Origin: CAYMRB01 sp964392615
GTDB lineage: Bacteria > Planctomycetota > UBA8108
Assembly (NCBI GenBank): GCA_964392615.1
Contig: CAYMRB010000100.1
Coordinates: forward strand, 1-24,967
DNA length: 24,967 nt
Direction of reading: 5' to 3'
Numbering within the stretch: position 1 is the first letter of the stretch; each line of letters opens with the position of its first letter. Made by a program: the position numbers and the translations under genes. This document shows positions 1 through 10,100 of the stretch, one piece after another. Under the pieces are notes generated by a model. That model ran no database searches and had not been told where the DNA came from. It worked only from the letters and a program-made list of their open reading frames with translations.

Positions 1-172
1 CATCGCGAAGGGCAACAACTTCAAGTTCTTCATCAACGGCAAGCCCGCCGCCGAATTCACCGAGCATCTCGCTCCCGAGAAGCGGCTCGAGCGCGGCATG
101 ATTCAGCTGCAGCTTCACGATCCCGGCATGATCGTTCAGTTCAAGGACATCCAGCTGAAGGTCTCGAGGTAA
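1..172 (+). CDS. C-terminal end of a DUF1080 / 3-keto-disaccharide hydrolase-like protein (partial)
   Basis: The frame is open from base 2 and ends at TAA 170-172, giving 56 residues of a protein that begins before the window. The peptide includes FFINGKPAAEFTE, then a basic stretch, then GMIQLQLHDPG and VQFKDIQLKV. This is the usual closing beta-strand pattern of the DUF1080 (3-keto-disaccharide hydrolase, concanavalin-like) family: 'NG' turn, 'G.IaLQlH' strand and terminal 'FrdI.lk'. Such proteins are secreted or periplasmic and are abundant in Planctomycetota, where some cleave 3-keto-glycosides. The next gene begins 15 bases downstream on the same strand, so the two may be co-transcribed. 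The catalytic part is outside the window and activity cannot be judged. Confidence 0.75.
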   Translation, partial: IAKGNNFKFFINGKPAAEFTEHLAPEKRLERGMIQLQLHDPGMIVQFKDIQLKVSR

Positions 173-187
173 GAACGAAGCTCACTC

Positions 188-2175
188 GTGACCTGCACCT
201 ACCGAACTCCCGGCCGTCTCCGTACCGTCGTCTCCACCACCGCGACTGTCTGCCTTGCGCTTCATGTGGCGCTGCTCTCCTGTCCGCCTCTGAGCGACGC
301 CGCCACGTCGGCCGGCACCTACTACGTCGACTCCAGCAACGGCAACGACGATCACGAGGGGACCTCGGCACGGTCCGCGTGGAAGTCGCTCGCGAGGCTC
401 GACAGCATCGAGCTGAAGCCCGGCGACAAGGTCCTGCTGAGGGCCGGCTGCCGGTTTGCCGGACGGCTGCACCCGAAGGGCTCCGGCGCTGCGGGCGAGC
501 CGATCGTGATCGACCGCTACGGCGACGGGCCCGATCCCGTCGTGGCCGGCGAGGGCAAGGTCGAGAACACGATCCGCTTGCACAACCAGCACCACTGGGA
601 GATTCGCAACCTGACCGTCACCAACACCGACGGCGGTGGCCGGGACGATGCGGGCCGGGTCGTTCGCCGGGCGGTCTACGTGACGGCCGAGGACGCCGGT
701 GACGTGGAGCATGTCCACCTGAGGAATCTCGACATCCGCGACGTCCGCGGCATGTATCGCTTCGAGGGCCACCAGACTAACGGCGGGATCGTCTGCCAAG
801 TCACCGGCAAGTCGAAGAAGACCCGGTTCGTCGGCTTGCGGATCGAGGGCTGCACGTTTCGCACCAAGTCGATAGACCGCTACCCGGCGGTGGTCTCCTC
901 GTCGTGGAAGAAGAGCCCTGCCTGCGAAGTGGTCTGGAAGGATAACACCCTCGACCATGCCGGCCGGGCGCACATCGTGATCCCGGCAGACCAGTGGCCG
1001 CGGAAGTCGGTGTACTACTTCGATCCGGAGGTCGGGAAGGTGTTTCCGCTTCCCAAGACGGCCCCGCCCGTCTCGCCGCTGACCGGACGGGTCGGCTGCG
1101 AGGACATCTTCAGCGAGATGGCCGCCCGGCTGAAGCGGTCATGGAGCTTCTTCGACGCGACGCGCCACATAGAGGGGCGGTGGCTCTTCAAGATGTCAGC
1201 CGGCGATGGGGGCTACTCGCTGTGGTCGACCGGTGCGATGGCCCTGGGCTTCTACGGTGAGCTGCGCGCGCTGGGCTTCGAGCCGCCCTGGATCGACCGC
1301 GAGGCGGCGGTGCTCGATGCCTGGATCGGCGAGATCGACAAGCACATCGACCCGAAGACGGGTCTGCTGAACGGGCCCAGTCACGGTGCACCCCGCCGTG
1401 ACCCGGGCTACATCAGCCACAGCTACGACGGCAGATGCAGAACCGCGTCTTCCAGGCCGATCGGTATGCGTTGCCCCCGGGAGCCCTGCACGGTCGCGAT
1501 CCTCTTCCGACCCAGGAGGCGGCGATCAAGAGCTTCAACGGCAAGAACTGGTCCAACCCCTACGGGGCGGCCAACGCCATGGGGTACGAGATCAGGAGCC
1601 ACCAGCAGGTGCTCCGTGCCGCGGGCAAGCGGATGACGGACGAGATGACCCGCACGCTTCACCAGCTGTTCGACGGGAAGTTCCGCGATGGCTATTGGGG
1701 GGCGCCGAGCCCCGACGGCAATATGAAGACGCTCGTCACCTACAGCCGGATGGACTGGCCGATTCCGGATCACGAGAAGCTCATCGATTTCACGCTCAGC
1801 CGTGCGACCGAGCGCGCGGGCTTCGCGGGCGGCGGCTGCAAGTCGTTCAACCAGATGTTCTCGCTGACCGAGGCTCGCCGGCAGCACAACGACGGCTATC
1901 GCGGTGAGGAGATCGACAGGTACACGGCGATGACATTCATGACCTTCTTGGCGAACTGGAACGAGAAGCACAACTTCTACGGCGAGAACTGGAACGGCAA
2001 GCACAACAACGGAGTGCCGCTCTACATGCCCCACCTGATGCTCGATTTGCCCGTCATGCGCACCAGCACGGTCTACAACTGGCGGGCGGGGTCGATTCTC
2101 ACTCGCGGCGAGGACGGCTCGATCCGACGCAACAAGGTCTTCTATCAGACCACGGGATTCCCCTTCGGGGGCTGA
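188..2175 (+). pseudogene. Secreted right-handed beta-helix (pectate-lyase-like) protein with a C-terminal helical domain, broken by a frameshift
   Basis: A GTG at 188 opens a signal-peptide-like N-terminus (hydrophobic residues 17-32, then LSDAATSAG). Next comes TYYVDSSNGNDDHEGTSA and GDKVLLRAGCRF, the standard opening of secreted parallel beta-helix proteins, with helix rungs to about residue 260. After a proline-rich linker (VFPLPKTAPPVSPLTG) comes a helix-rich region with several W, F and Y positions that I cannot place in a family; it could be an alpha/alpha-barrel sugar-active domain. Sensible protein stops in this frame at about 1432 (GYISHSYDG) and resumes in the frame one base back (MQNRVFQADRY onward) to TGA 2173-2175. 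One missing base near 1430-1435 would explain this. The remaining 246 residues look intact and protein-like, so the break is recent or an assembly error. No slippery heptamer is visible. No strong ribosome site precedes 188. It lies 15 bases after the DUF1080 gene. Confidence 0.7.
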
Positions 2176-2328
2176 TGGACGCTCGGTATTCCCGTGGCAG
2201 GATCTCGCAGGACTTCCGGTAGATGAGCAGAGCGTCCGTCGCGGCGCTGACCCTCTCCTCAAGTTCGGCGCGTGGACGACCGATATCTCGAACGTTCCGC
2301 GTATCCACCGACCGGACGGGTACTCCGC

Positions 2329-2336
2329 GAGGTGAG
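2329..2336 (+). promoter_or_regulatory. Ribosome-binding site fixing the start at 2340
   Basis: GAGGTGAG lies three bases before ATG 2340. It decides the start of the HEAT/PQQ gene against the upstream in-frame ATG at 2223, whose extra 39 residues are basic and low in complexity and would bury the signal peptide. Confidence 0.7.
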
Positions 2337-2339
2337 CCC

Positions 2340-4655
2340 ATGTTGCGAATCGGCCTGTCTCTCTCGCTCGTCGTCCCCTGTCTCGGAGCGACGCTCTCGT
2401 GCACCACCGTTGTGGTTCGAGAGTCGAGGCCCCTGCACGTGCGGGTCGACACGCCACAGCAGGCCTACTATCTCGGCGAGGACGTACTCTCGTGGTCGAC
2501 TCTGCTCGTGTCCCGAGACCGCAAGACGCGCGAGACAGCCGCTCGCACGTTGGTCGACGGCGGCGCCGCTGCGCTGCCGGTTCTCGGTTCGCTGCTCCGC
2601 ATGCCCTTCGAGCCGGTGCAGCTGGCGGCACGCGAGGTCGTCCAGTCGATCGGCCGCCCCGCGGTGCCGATGCTCTGCGGCCTGACGACGAACGTCCAGC
2701 CGCGCACGCGGTTTCACGCCGTCAACGCGCTCCACGCTCTGGCCCCCGAAGCGAGAGACGGTATCCCCTTCCTCGCACGTGCGCTGCTGGATCCGTATCC
2801 GGCTGTCGCGATGGACGCGGCACGCGCGCTCGCGGCCATGGGCGCGGATGCGGCCGGCGCGGTCGGACTTCTCGAACGGGCACTCCTGCACGAGGTGCGC
2901 GAGGTCCGCACGGCCAGCGCCGGCGCTCTCGCCGCGATCGGCCCCTCGGCGGCGAGCGCCTGGAGGAGCCTGTCGATCGCCCTCGGCGATTCGCACCCCT
3001 CGGTGCGTCGTAGCGCGGCCGTCGCGCTCGGTGCGATCGGGAAGAACAGCGCCCCAGCGGTCCCGCGTCTCCTCGCGCGGCTCGACGACCCGAACGTCCA
3101 CGTGCGCGTGAGTATCGTCGAGGCGCTTGGCAGTATCGGTGTCGAGGCGACAGACGCCCTCGATGCTCTGCACGCAGTGTCGAAGGATCCGGCGCTGAAA
3201 TCTCAAGTCGCGTGGGCGGTCGCTCGCATCGAAGGACGCGAGACTCCCGCACGATCATCCGCGGCGACCTCTCGTCCAATTCGCCTCGAGCCTCACACTG
3301 CTGCGCACGCCACCGCCGAGAGCTGGCGCATGTTTTGCGGCGGGACGGACCGCAATGCGGTCGTGCGCGACGCGAAGATCCCTCACGAGTGGGACACACG
3401 CTCCGGCGAGAATATCCGCTGGTCCGCACCGCTCGGTTCCGAGACGTACGGCACGCCGATGGTATCGAGCGGACGCGTCTACATCGGCACGGACAACGCG
3501 CACCCTCGCGTCGCTGGCGTGCGCGATGAACAGGGCATCCTCTACGCGCTACGCGAAAGCGATGGCCAGCTGTTGTGGCAGGACGCGGCGCCCTCGTTGG
3601 GTCGAGGCATCGACAATTTCCTGCTGCCGACAACGACCAGCTCGCCTCTTCTCGCGGACAGCAGGCTCTACTACCTCACCGCGCAAGGCGTGCTCCGATG
3701 TCTGGAGCAAAGCGACGACGACGCCACGCTCGTTTGGAAGCTCGACCTCGGCGCCGAACTCGGCGTCTTTCCGCATGAGGCTCCGAACTGCGCGGCACTC
3801 CCCTTCGGTGACGCGCTGCTCCTCTGCACGTCCAACGGCGTTGACGAGACTCACGCGAACATCCCGGCGCCGCGTGCACCGAGCTTCATCGCAGTCCACA
3901 GGCGGACCGGTCGCGTGCTCTGGTCCGTCGTTGGACCGAGCCCACGCGTATTGCACGGGCAGTGGAGCAGCCCAGCGCTCATCGAGGTACGAGGTCGCGA
4001 GCTGGCGCTATTCGGTGGTGGTGACGGTCAGCTCTACGCGCTGGACGCGGCCAGCGGCAAGGAGATCTGGCGCTTTGACGGCAATCCGGTGAATGCGGTG
4101 TGGCGGCGGGGCAGCGACGTCGACGGACGCGCTGGGCGCAACAGTATCATCGCGTGCCCGGTCGTCCACGACGGACGTGTTTACCTGGCGATGGGACAAG
4201 ACCCGAACCACGGACACGGCCGCGGCGCTGTCTACGCACTCGATCCGGGCGTCGCGAGCGGTGCGGCGACGAAGCGAGAGCTCTGGCGAAACAACGAGGT
4301 CGGCCGCGCGATCGCGACGCCGGTCGTCGACGGCGGGCTTCTCTACATCGCCGATCTCAACGGCCTCGTTTGGTGTCTTGATATCTCTGACGGCCGCACC
4401 GTGTGGAAGCACGACCTCTTCGCGCCGGTCTGGAGCTGTCTCCTGCTCGCTGACGGCAAGCTCTACGTCGGCGACGAGGACGGTGGCGTCACCGTCTTTC
4501 GCGCCGGGCGCGAAAAGCACATCCTCGCCCGCAACGACCTCGACGCATCGATCTGGTCCGGAGCCGCCGTCGCGAACGAGACGCTCTACATCGCAACGAC
4601 GAACCGCCTGTGGGCCATTGGCTCCGCGGCGCCTCCCGCCCTCCGGTCACCCTGA
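2340..4655 (+). CDS. Lipoprotein-like HEAT-repeat / PQQ beta-propeller fusion protein
   Basis: The protein has 771 residues. Residues 1-21 (MLRIGLSLSLVVPCLGATLS, then C) form a signal peptide ending in cysteine 21. The lipobox is non-standard (T-L-S-C), so lipidation is probable rather than certain. Residues about 61-301 are five to six HEAT-like repeats with recurrent A-A-x-A-L and 'IG..A..av..L' patterns (AVNALHALAPEA, AARALAAMGADA, AAVALGAIGKNS, IVEALGSIGVEA). A short linker leads to a PQQ-type propeller, about 329 to the end, whose blades carry 'G..YaL....G...W' (LYALDAASGKEIWRFDG, VYLAMGQDPNHGHG, LYIADLNGLVWCLD). The opening WRMFCGGTDRNAV resembles the 'W..fRG..g.G' start of planctomycete BamB-like propellers. 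The role is probably protein-protein scaffolding in the periplasm or at a membrane; no catalytic residues are evident. It converges on the sulfatase gene with 65 bases between stops and no clear terminator hairpin. Confidence 0.85.
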   Translation: MLRIGLSLSLVVPCLGATLSCTTVVVRESRPLHVRVDTPQQAYYLGEDVLSWSTLLVSRDRKTRETAARTLVDGGAAALPVLGSLLRMPFEPVQLAAREVVQSIGRPAVPMLCGLTTNVQPRTRFHAVNALHALAPEARDGIPFLARALLDPYPAVAMDAARALAAMGADAAGAVGLLERALLHEVREVRTASAGALAAIGPSAASAWRSLSIALGDSHPSVRRSAAVALGAIGKNSAPAVPRLLARLDDPNVHVRVSIVEALGSIGVEATDALDALHAVSKDPALKSQVAWAVARIEGRETPARSSAATSRPIRLEPHTAAHATAESWRMFCGGTDRNAVVRDAKIPHEWDTRSGENIRWSAPLGSETYGTPMVSSGRVYIGTDNAHPRVAGVRDEQGILYALRESDGQLLWQDAAPSLGRGIDNFLLPTTTSSPLLADSRLYYLTAQGVLRCLEQSDDDATLVWKLDLGAELGVFPHEAPNCAALPFGDALLLCTSNGVDETHANIPAPRAPSFIAVHRRTGRVLWSVVGPSPRVLHGQWSSPALIEVRGRELALFGGGDGQLYALDAASGKEIWRFDGNPVNAVWRRGSDVDGRAGRNSIIACPVVHDGRVYLAMGQDPNHGHGRGAVYALDPGVASGAATKRELWRNNEVGRAIATPVVDGGLLYIADLNGLVWCLDISDGRTVWKHDLFAPVWSCLLLADGKLYVGDEDGGVTVFRAGREKHILARNDLDASIWSGAAVANETLYIATTNRLWAIGSAAPPALRSP

Positions 4656-4720
4656 GCGTCGGGCCATCACCGCGTCCTGTCGAAAGCACCTGCACCCGAT
4701 GTCATGACCCCGCGGGCGCC

Positions 4721-7120
4721 TCACTTCGCCGATCTGCAAGCTTCCGTCGACGTCTCGCAGCCGAGAGTCTCGTCGGCGAGGAGAGGTCCGCAATCGGGGA
4801 ACGGCGGCGCGGGTGCCGGACCACCGAGGAAGTTGAAGAGCAGCGCGTAGACGACGTCCGTCACCTCGACAGCGCCATCCGCATTGACGTCGCAGGCCGC
4901 CACGCACGCCGGCTCTGGGCCACCCGTGAAGAGATGGCCCAGCATGAAAAGAGCGTCGGACACCTGACCCTCGACCCGGCCGTCGGCGTTGCAGTCACCT
5001 CGTCGAAAGCTCTGCTCGGGAGCGAGCGGGTTGGCGCGGACGTACGCGACGAACACGTCCAGCAGCGGATCTCGCGTGCGCGCCATCCAGGCGAGCAACT
5101 CGTTCCGCGCCTCGACGATGTCCACGGCGTGCTCCGGCTGGCTCGCCAGGTTGTTCAACGCGTCGGAATCCGTCGAGTAGTCGTAAAACTCCTCCGGCTG
5201 CCGAAAGGAGAAGTGATCGACGCGCGCCTGGATCGCCGGACTGCTCCTGCCGGCCAACGTCATGGCGGTCCACGTCAGTCCGTTTTGAGATTCGTTTCTG
5301 AACACGGTCCGTCCGTCCGACCAGGCGTTGAAGATGTAACCGTGTCGTGTGCCCTGGAGGGCCCGCATCTCGTAGCGACGACCCGCAGCGGTCTCGTGAA
5401 AGACGGTGACCGATCGGTCGCGACCAGGCTGAGTCTCCCCTCGAAGCAGCGGGAGGAAGCTACTCCCGTCGAGAGAGAGCGAGTGCTCGACGCCGATGGC
5501 TTCAAGCAAGGTGGGCATGAGGTCCGTCCCGACGATGAAGTGAGTGACGTCGACGGCCCCGGGCGTCACGACGCCAGGCCAGCGTACGATGAGCGGGGTG
5601 CGCGTGCTGTGAAACCACACGTTCGTCTTGGCGAAAGGCACGGCGATGCCGTTGTCGGAGAGGAAGACGACGATGGTGTTGTCCCTCGCTCCGACGTCGT
5701 CCAATGCGTCGAGGATCCTGCCGACCGAATCGTCGGCCCTTCGGCACGACGAATAGTACTGCGCGATCTCGCGGCGTATGTCTGGCAGGTCGGGAAGAAA
5801 GCCCGGCACCGGCACTTCGTCGGACGCGTAGACACGGGACGGAACCGCGAAAGTGTCACGCACCGCTTGGCTGTATCGACCCGCTTCCTGATCGCTGCCG
5901 TGATACGGCCTGTGTGGGTCGTTCGAGTTCGCCATCAGAAAGAACGGTCGACTCTCGTCGATCGCTTGCTGCATGAAGGTCCTCGTTTCCCTGTAGAAGT
6001 CCTCGGGATTCCGCCCCTGCGCCAGCGCGCTGGCGTCGATCCTGGTGTCCCACGGGAACTCCGACGCCGGCGCGACGTGGCTCGCCTTGGACAGGATACC
6101 CAAGCGGTACGAGACCCTGTCGAGAAGCTCGATGAGCGTGGTGACAGAAGGACGGATCGGCTCGAATCCCTCACCACCATTATTGTGCGGATAGAGCCCC
6201 GTGAGCAGACTCTGTCGACTGGGCTGACACACGGCCACCGAGACGTGCGCGCGGCGAAACGTCATGCCCTCCGACGCGAACCTGTCGATGTTCGGAGTGA
6301 CGTCCCGGAGGCGAGAGCCGAACACTCCGACGGAGTCCCAGTTCATATCGTCGACGGTGATCAGGAGAACGTTCGGTCTCGATGGAGGCGACGCTGCGTC
6401 CGGATCGAAGAACGTGTCCGCGAAGAACTCGAGGGGCCCGTCCAACATGCCGTCCGTAGTCCGAAAGTCCGTCCCGGGGAAGTCCCGAGCCGGCCCGCTC
6501 TCGTCGACGTAGAGCGCACCGCTCGTGGCTTCCCCGTAGCCGCCCGGCCCCGATCCCGACCAGTCGGCGACCCCCGCGACCCGGATGTCGCCGTCTCCGT
6601 GCGCCTCGGGATGCGCCGCGTCCACTGCCGGCCTCCCGTCGAGGTACAGCGCGCCCCGCGTGTCGTCCGAGGTGCCGTCGCGGTCCCCATCGAGTAGCAG
6701 GCAGAATACGACCTCATACCGCGTGCCGGGAGTCAGGGGGTAACTGACGACGCGCACCCCGCCAGTGCCTCCGGGTGATGAGCTGTCTCCTCCGGCAAGC
6801 AGCACAAGACGATCCCCCCGCAGCAAGAGGGACGTGCCGACGTGAAATCGCCCGGTCTCGAAGACCACGTAGCCCGGCGTTTCGAACGTCGACGGCGTCG
6901 TGAACGTGAGCCGAAAGGTCATGTCCTGGGTGTCGTCGCCGGCGCCATCACCGTTGTGGTCCGCGGCGTGAAAAGTCGGTACGGGCCCCGCTTCGAAGGT
7001 CCGGTGAGGCTCACCGAGATCCGTCACGACCCGAGCGTGGACGGATGCGCTCGGCAGCGCCCAGGCCAGAAGGAGGCCGAACACCCCGGCACGCGAGATG
7101 AGTAGGAGAGAAACCCGCAT
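4721..7120 (-). CDS. Secreted formylglycine sulfatase (S1 family) with N-terminal LamG-like domain and C-terminal dockerin
   Basis: The protein has 799 residues from ATG 7118-7120. Residues 1-29 are a signal peptide (MRVSLLLISRAGVFGLLLAW...). A GTG 69 bases upstream would add a basic leader and overlap the preceding gene, so 7120 is preferred although its ribosome site is weak. Residues about 30-240 form a beta-rich, concanavalin/LamG-like region rich in DGD loops. The sulfatase core starts at about 248 (RPNVLLITVDDMN, metal aspartates 257 and 258). It carries Cys298 in C-Q-P-S-R followed by QSLLTGLYPHNNG, the motif oxidised to formylglycine, and the second metal site VVFLSDNG. The enzyme should hydrolyse sulfate esters outside the cytoplasm, and oxidation of the cysteine needs a formylglycine-generating enzyme not seen here. 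Residues 705-799 are a paired dockerin-like module (GDCNADGR and CDVNADGA loops, LFTGGPEP, LGGPAP, PPFPDCG). The first loop has a two-residue insertion. The CotH giant lies 56 bases upstream on the same strand. Confidence 0.9.
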   Translation of the reverse strand: MRVSLLLISRAGVFGLLLAWALPSASVHARVVTDLGEPHRTFEAGPVPTFHAADHNGDGAGDDTQDMTFRLTFTTPSTFETPGYVVFETGRFHVGTSLLLRGDRLVLLAGGDSSSPGGTGGVRVVSYPLTPGTRYEVVFCLLLDGDRDGTSDDTRGALYLDGRPAVDAAHPEAHGDGDIRVAGVADWSGSGPGGYGEATSGALYVDESGPARDFPGTDFRTTDGMLDGPLEFFADTFFDPDAASPPSRPNVLLITVDDMNWDSVGVFGSRLRDVTPNIDRFASEGMTFRRAHVSVAVCQPSRQSLLTGLYPHNNGGEGFEPIRPSVTTLIELLDRVSYRLGILSKASHVAPASEFPWDTRIDASALAQGRNPEDFYRETRTFMQQAIDESRPFFLMANSNDPHRPYHGSDQEAGRYSQAVRDTFAVPSRVYASDEVPVPGFLPDLPDIRREIAQYYSSCRRADDSVGRILDALDDVGARDNTIVVFLSDNGIAVPFAKTNVWFHSTRTPLIVRWPGVVTPGAVDVTHFIVGTDLMPTLLEAIGVEHSLSLDGSSFLPLLRGETQPGRDRSVTVFHETAAGRRYEMRALQGTRHGYIFNAWSDGRTVFRNESQNGLTWTAMTLAGRSSPAIQARVDHFSFRQPEEFYDYSTDSDALNNLASQPEHAVDIVEARNELLAWMARTRDPLLDVFVAYVRANPLAPEQSFRRGDCNADGRVEGQVSDALFMLGHLFTGGPEPACVAACDVNADGAVEVTDVVYALLFNFLGGPAPAPPFPDCGPLLADETLGCETSTEACRSAK

Positions 7121-7176
7121 GTGTCGGTCCAGCCGCAGGGAAAAACCGAAGACACGATCGACCGCGTACCGCTCCC

Positions 7177-10100
7177 TCAGGGTGCACACACGTCATCGCA
7201 CCCGACGATTCTCAGGCACTCCGTTCCCAGGGCCGGCTCAGGGCCGCCCTGAAAGAGATACACCAGGACATGAACCGCGTCGGAGAGGTTCACCTCCCGG
7301 TCGGAGTTCACGTCCATCAGAGTCACCCCGCCACCGCTCTGCGGATCCTCACTGTCGCATGGCAGCGTCGCTGGCGCGCCGCCGAAGAGGTGCCCGAGGA
7401 GCCCGACCGGGTCGCTCAGGTCGAGGTTGCCGTCCTGGTTCATGTCGCCCGGAATCTGGCCGCCACCGAGATCGATGTCGCCCTCGGCGACGCCCGGCGA
7501 GCCGTGCTCGAAAGCGCTCGGTCGCCAGCTCTCCGGGAGCCCCCAGGTCTCGCGATCGGCGCTCGGATCGATGCAGACCAACGATCTGCCCGCACCGTCA
7601 GTCTCCGGATGCCAGTCATCGTCGTACTCGAAGTCGAGGAGTGGCGCGTCGAGCGGTCCTCGAAGACGGATCGCCTCGCCACTGTCGTCGAGTCGCCCCG
7701 CATACTCCCCGGCGACGAGGATGGCGCCGATGTCGTACCGCGACGCGAAACCCACGATGTTCTCGACGACGACGACGATCTCGCCCGGCTCGAGCCGAAC
7801 CACCGCGCTATCGGTGAAGTCGAACCGGATGCCGCCTTCGATTCGCACACCGGCCAGATCGATGGGCTCGGGGCCGATGTTTTGGAGCTCGATAAACTCG
7901 AGGTCATTGCGCTCCAGGCCGTCGATCTCCGAAGGCGCCGGCTGGTAGTGAATCTCGGTGATGCGTACCGGAGTGTCGATCCAGAAGACCGTCTCCTCGA
8001 GCGCACTCCAGGCTTCCCCGTCGAACGCGCGAGCACGGACCCGGGTCGACTCATCGATGGGAATGTCGCCACGGTCGTCGGTCACCAAAGCCACGACGAT
8101 CTCCGGCAGAATCAGGAAGTCGTTGCTCGTGGAACGAACGTTGAGACCGTGGATCGCCAGGACGTTGCGCCCCGGCCGCAGGAGCGGCAGCCCCTCCGTG
8201 ATATCGAAGGTCTCGAAACGCACCGCATCGCTGTCCCGATGACTCCCGGTCGCACGCGAGTTCCACTCCGGCTCGTCGGGATCGTTGGCGGACGCGACCA
8301 CCTGGCCGTTGAGGAAAGCGATGAAGCCGTCGTCATACTTCATGTCGAGCTCGAGGACAGCGATCATGGCCGGGTCGGGGACGTCAAACTCGACGCGCAC
8401 GTAGATCGAGGCGCTGACCTCGTCCATCTCGGCTTCGACGTCGAGCCCGATGAGGTCCTCGAAGCCGCTCGCGCCCTCGTAGCCGACGCCCGTCGTTCCT
8501 GCAGACCAGGTCGAGTCGTCGAAGTCCGGTTCCGTCCAATCGAGACCGAGCGAGTCGTCCGATGGGACGAACGCCCGCACCGGCGCGCCCGAAACGAGGA
8601 GCGGCGTACGCTCCGATTCGCCGCCCTCGAGCGCATCCGGCGAGACCTCGCCTCCGGGTAGGCGCGGGTCGCTGCCATCGAGCGTGTAGAGGACCGCGCC
8701 GTCCGTCGCGCTGATCCGGAGCTCGAATCCTGGCTCCACGAAGCCGCCGCCTTGGCTCAATAGGGGCGCCTCGAGGTTCGGGTACATGCCCGCGGCGCGC
8801 AGCTGATTGAGGAGGATTCCCGAACGCTGCGGAAAGTACGAGCTCAGGAGACGGTCGCGCTCGCGCACCCACTCGATATCGCGCGTGTACGGAGGCTCAC
8901 GGCGCCGGTCGCCCCAGCGAGCCGACTCGCCGACGATCGCTCGGTCGATCTCGAGCGAGCGGTCGAGGAATCGCTCCGTCGTCTTCTCCGGCGACAGCGC
9001 GCCGTCACCGGTCAAGTGGCGGTGGGCGTGATCGCCGAACAGGACGCGGAACTCCTCGTTGCCACGCAGACGCGAGTAGACCGTCGAGGGCGTGTTCTGA
9101 TCGGAGCGCACGTTGAGGACGTTGTCGCCCGCATTCCAGATCGAGTACTCCATGTCCCAGCAGAAGCACTTGAACCCCCCGATCGAAGGCGCGCCTGCGA
9201 CGCGCATGTTGTTGCCGTTCGAGCCCACCCAATCGCGATTGGCGCCGTAGAAGTTGATCAGCATGTAGTCGATGAGGTCGGGCACGTCGAGCAGCTCGTT
9301 GACACTCGCGTACACCTCCGGGGACGCCACGTCGCCCCGCACCAGGCTCAACAGTCGGTTCCAGTCGCCGACATCGCCATCGATCACCTCGACGTTGCCG
9401 ACTCGAGCGTTGAGCGCGTCGTACTCCTCCTCGGACGGCGCGTAGCGATCCTCGAGGAACTTCGCGTCAGGGCGCTGGACCGGGTTGTAGAGACCCCAGT
9501 AGAGGCCGTCGAGATAGAGGTGAACATACGTCGAGGGCGTCGTTACCTTACCCATGTCCCGAGCGCTGTAGCGCGCGAAGGCGTCGCGAATGTACTGGGT
9601 CCCCTCGATCGAGGGGCGGAAGTCGTTCCAGCTCCGGCTGCCCTGCGAGCGCAGGACGATGTTGTCGTAGCTTCCGGTGTCGCGACCGCGTTCTACCCAA
9701 CCGGGGAAGAACGGGTACTCGAGCTTGACTGGCCCGTACTCGTCCTTGAACAGAAGCCGGAACGCGTGCTTGAGGCTCGCGGAATGCGCTCGCCAGCCGA
9801 AGCCGAAGATCCGGATGCCGCAGTCCTCCTGGTAACCGCGTCCGTCGTCCGGCCCCTCCCATCCCTCCGGGTAGATGATCTCGATCGACGCCGGGCGCTC
9901 CCACGCGATCCCGCGCCCTCCGGTGTTCGAGTAGAGCCCGCGCGGTCCGAAGAGGTCGTCACGGTCCATGACGATCGACAAAGTAGGAATCGTCTGCAGG
10001 TCCGCGACGATGGTGTCGCGATAGTCCTCGTGATCGACGACGTTCGGGTCCATCTCGTAGTCAGCCGCTGTGCCACCCCACGAGCCCGGAAATCCCTCTC

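Noticed and set aside
1420..1440. Programmed -1 frameshift site in the beta-helix gene
   Set aside because: No X-XXY-YYZ slippery heptamer or downstream hairpin is visible at the change of frame, so mutation or sequencing error is more likely.
4656..4720. Possible bidirectional terminator between the convergent HEAT/PQQ and sulfatase genes
   Set aside because: The 65 bases hold no convincing inverted repeat with a usable stem.
4610..6697. Long open frame opposite the dockerin sulfatase gene (695 codons)
   Set aside because: It is a shadow of the sulfatase on the other strand, valine-, arginine- and aspartate-rich with no family motifs, as expected in GC-rich DNA.
7740..7800. Runs of GACGAC/GTCGTC-type triplets that look like microsatellites
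   Set aside because: They fall in codons for acidic and valine-rich stretches of calcium-loop or beta-strand proteins and do not keep a constant unit. Similar runs occur near 18410-18430.
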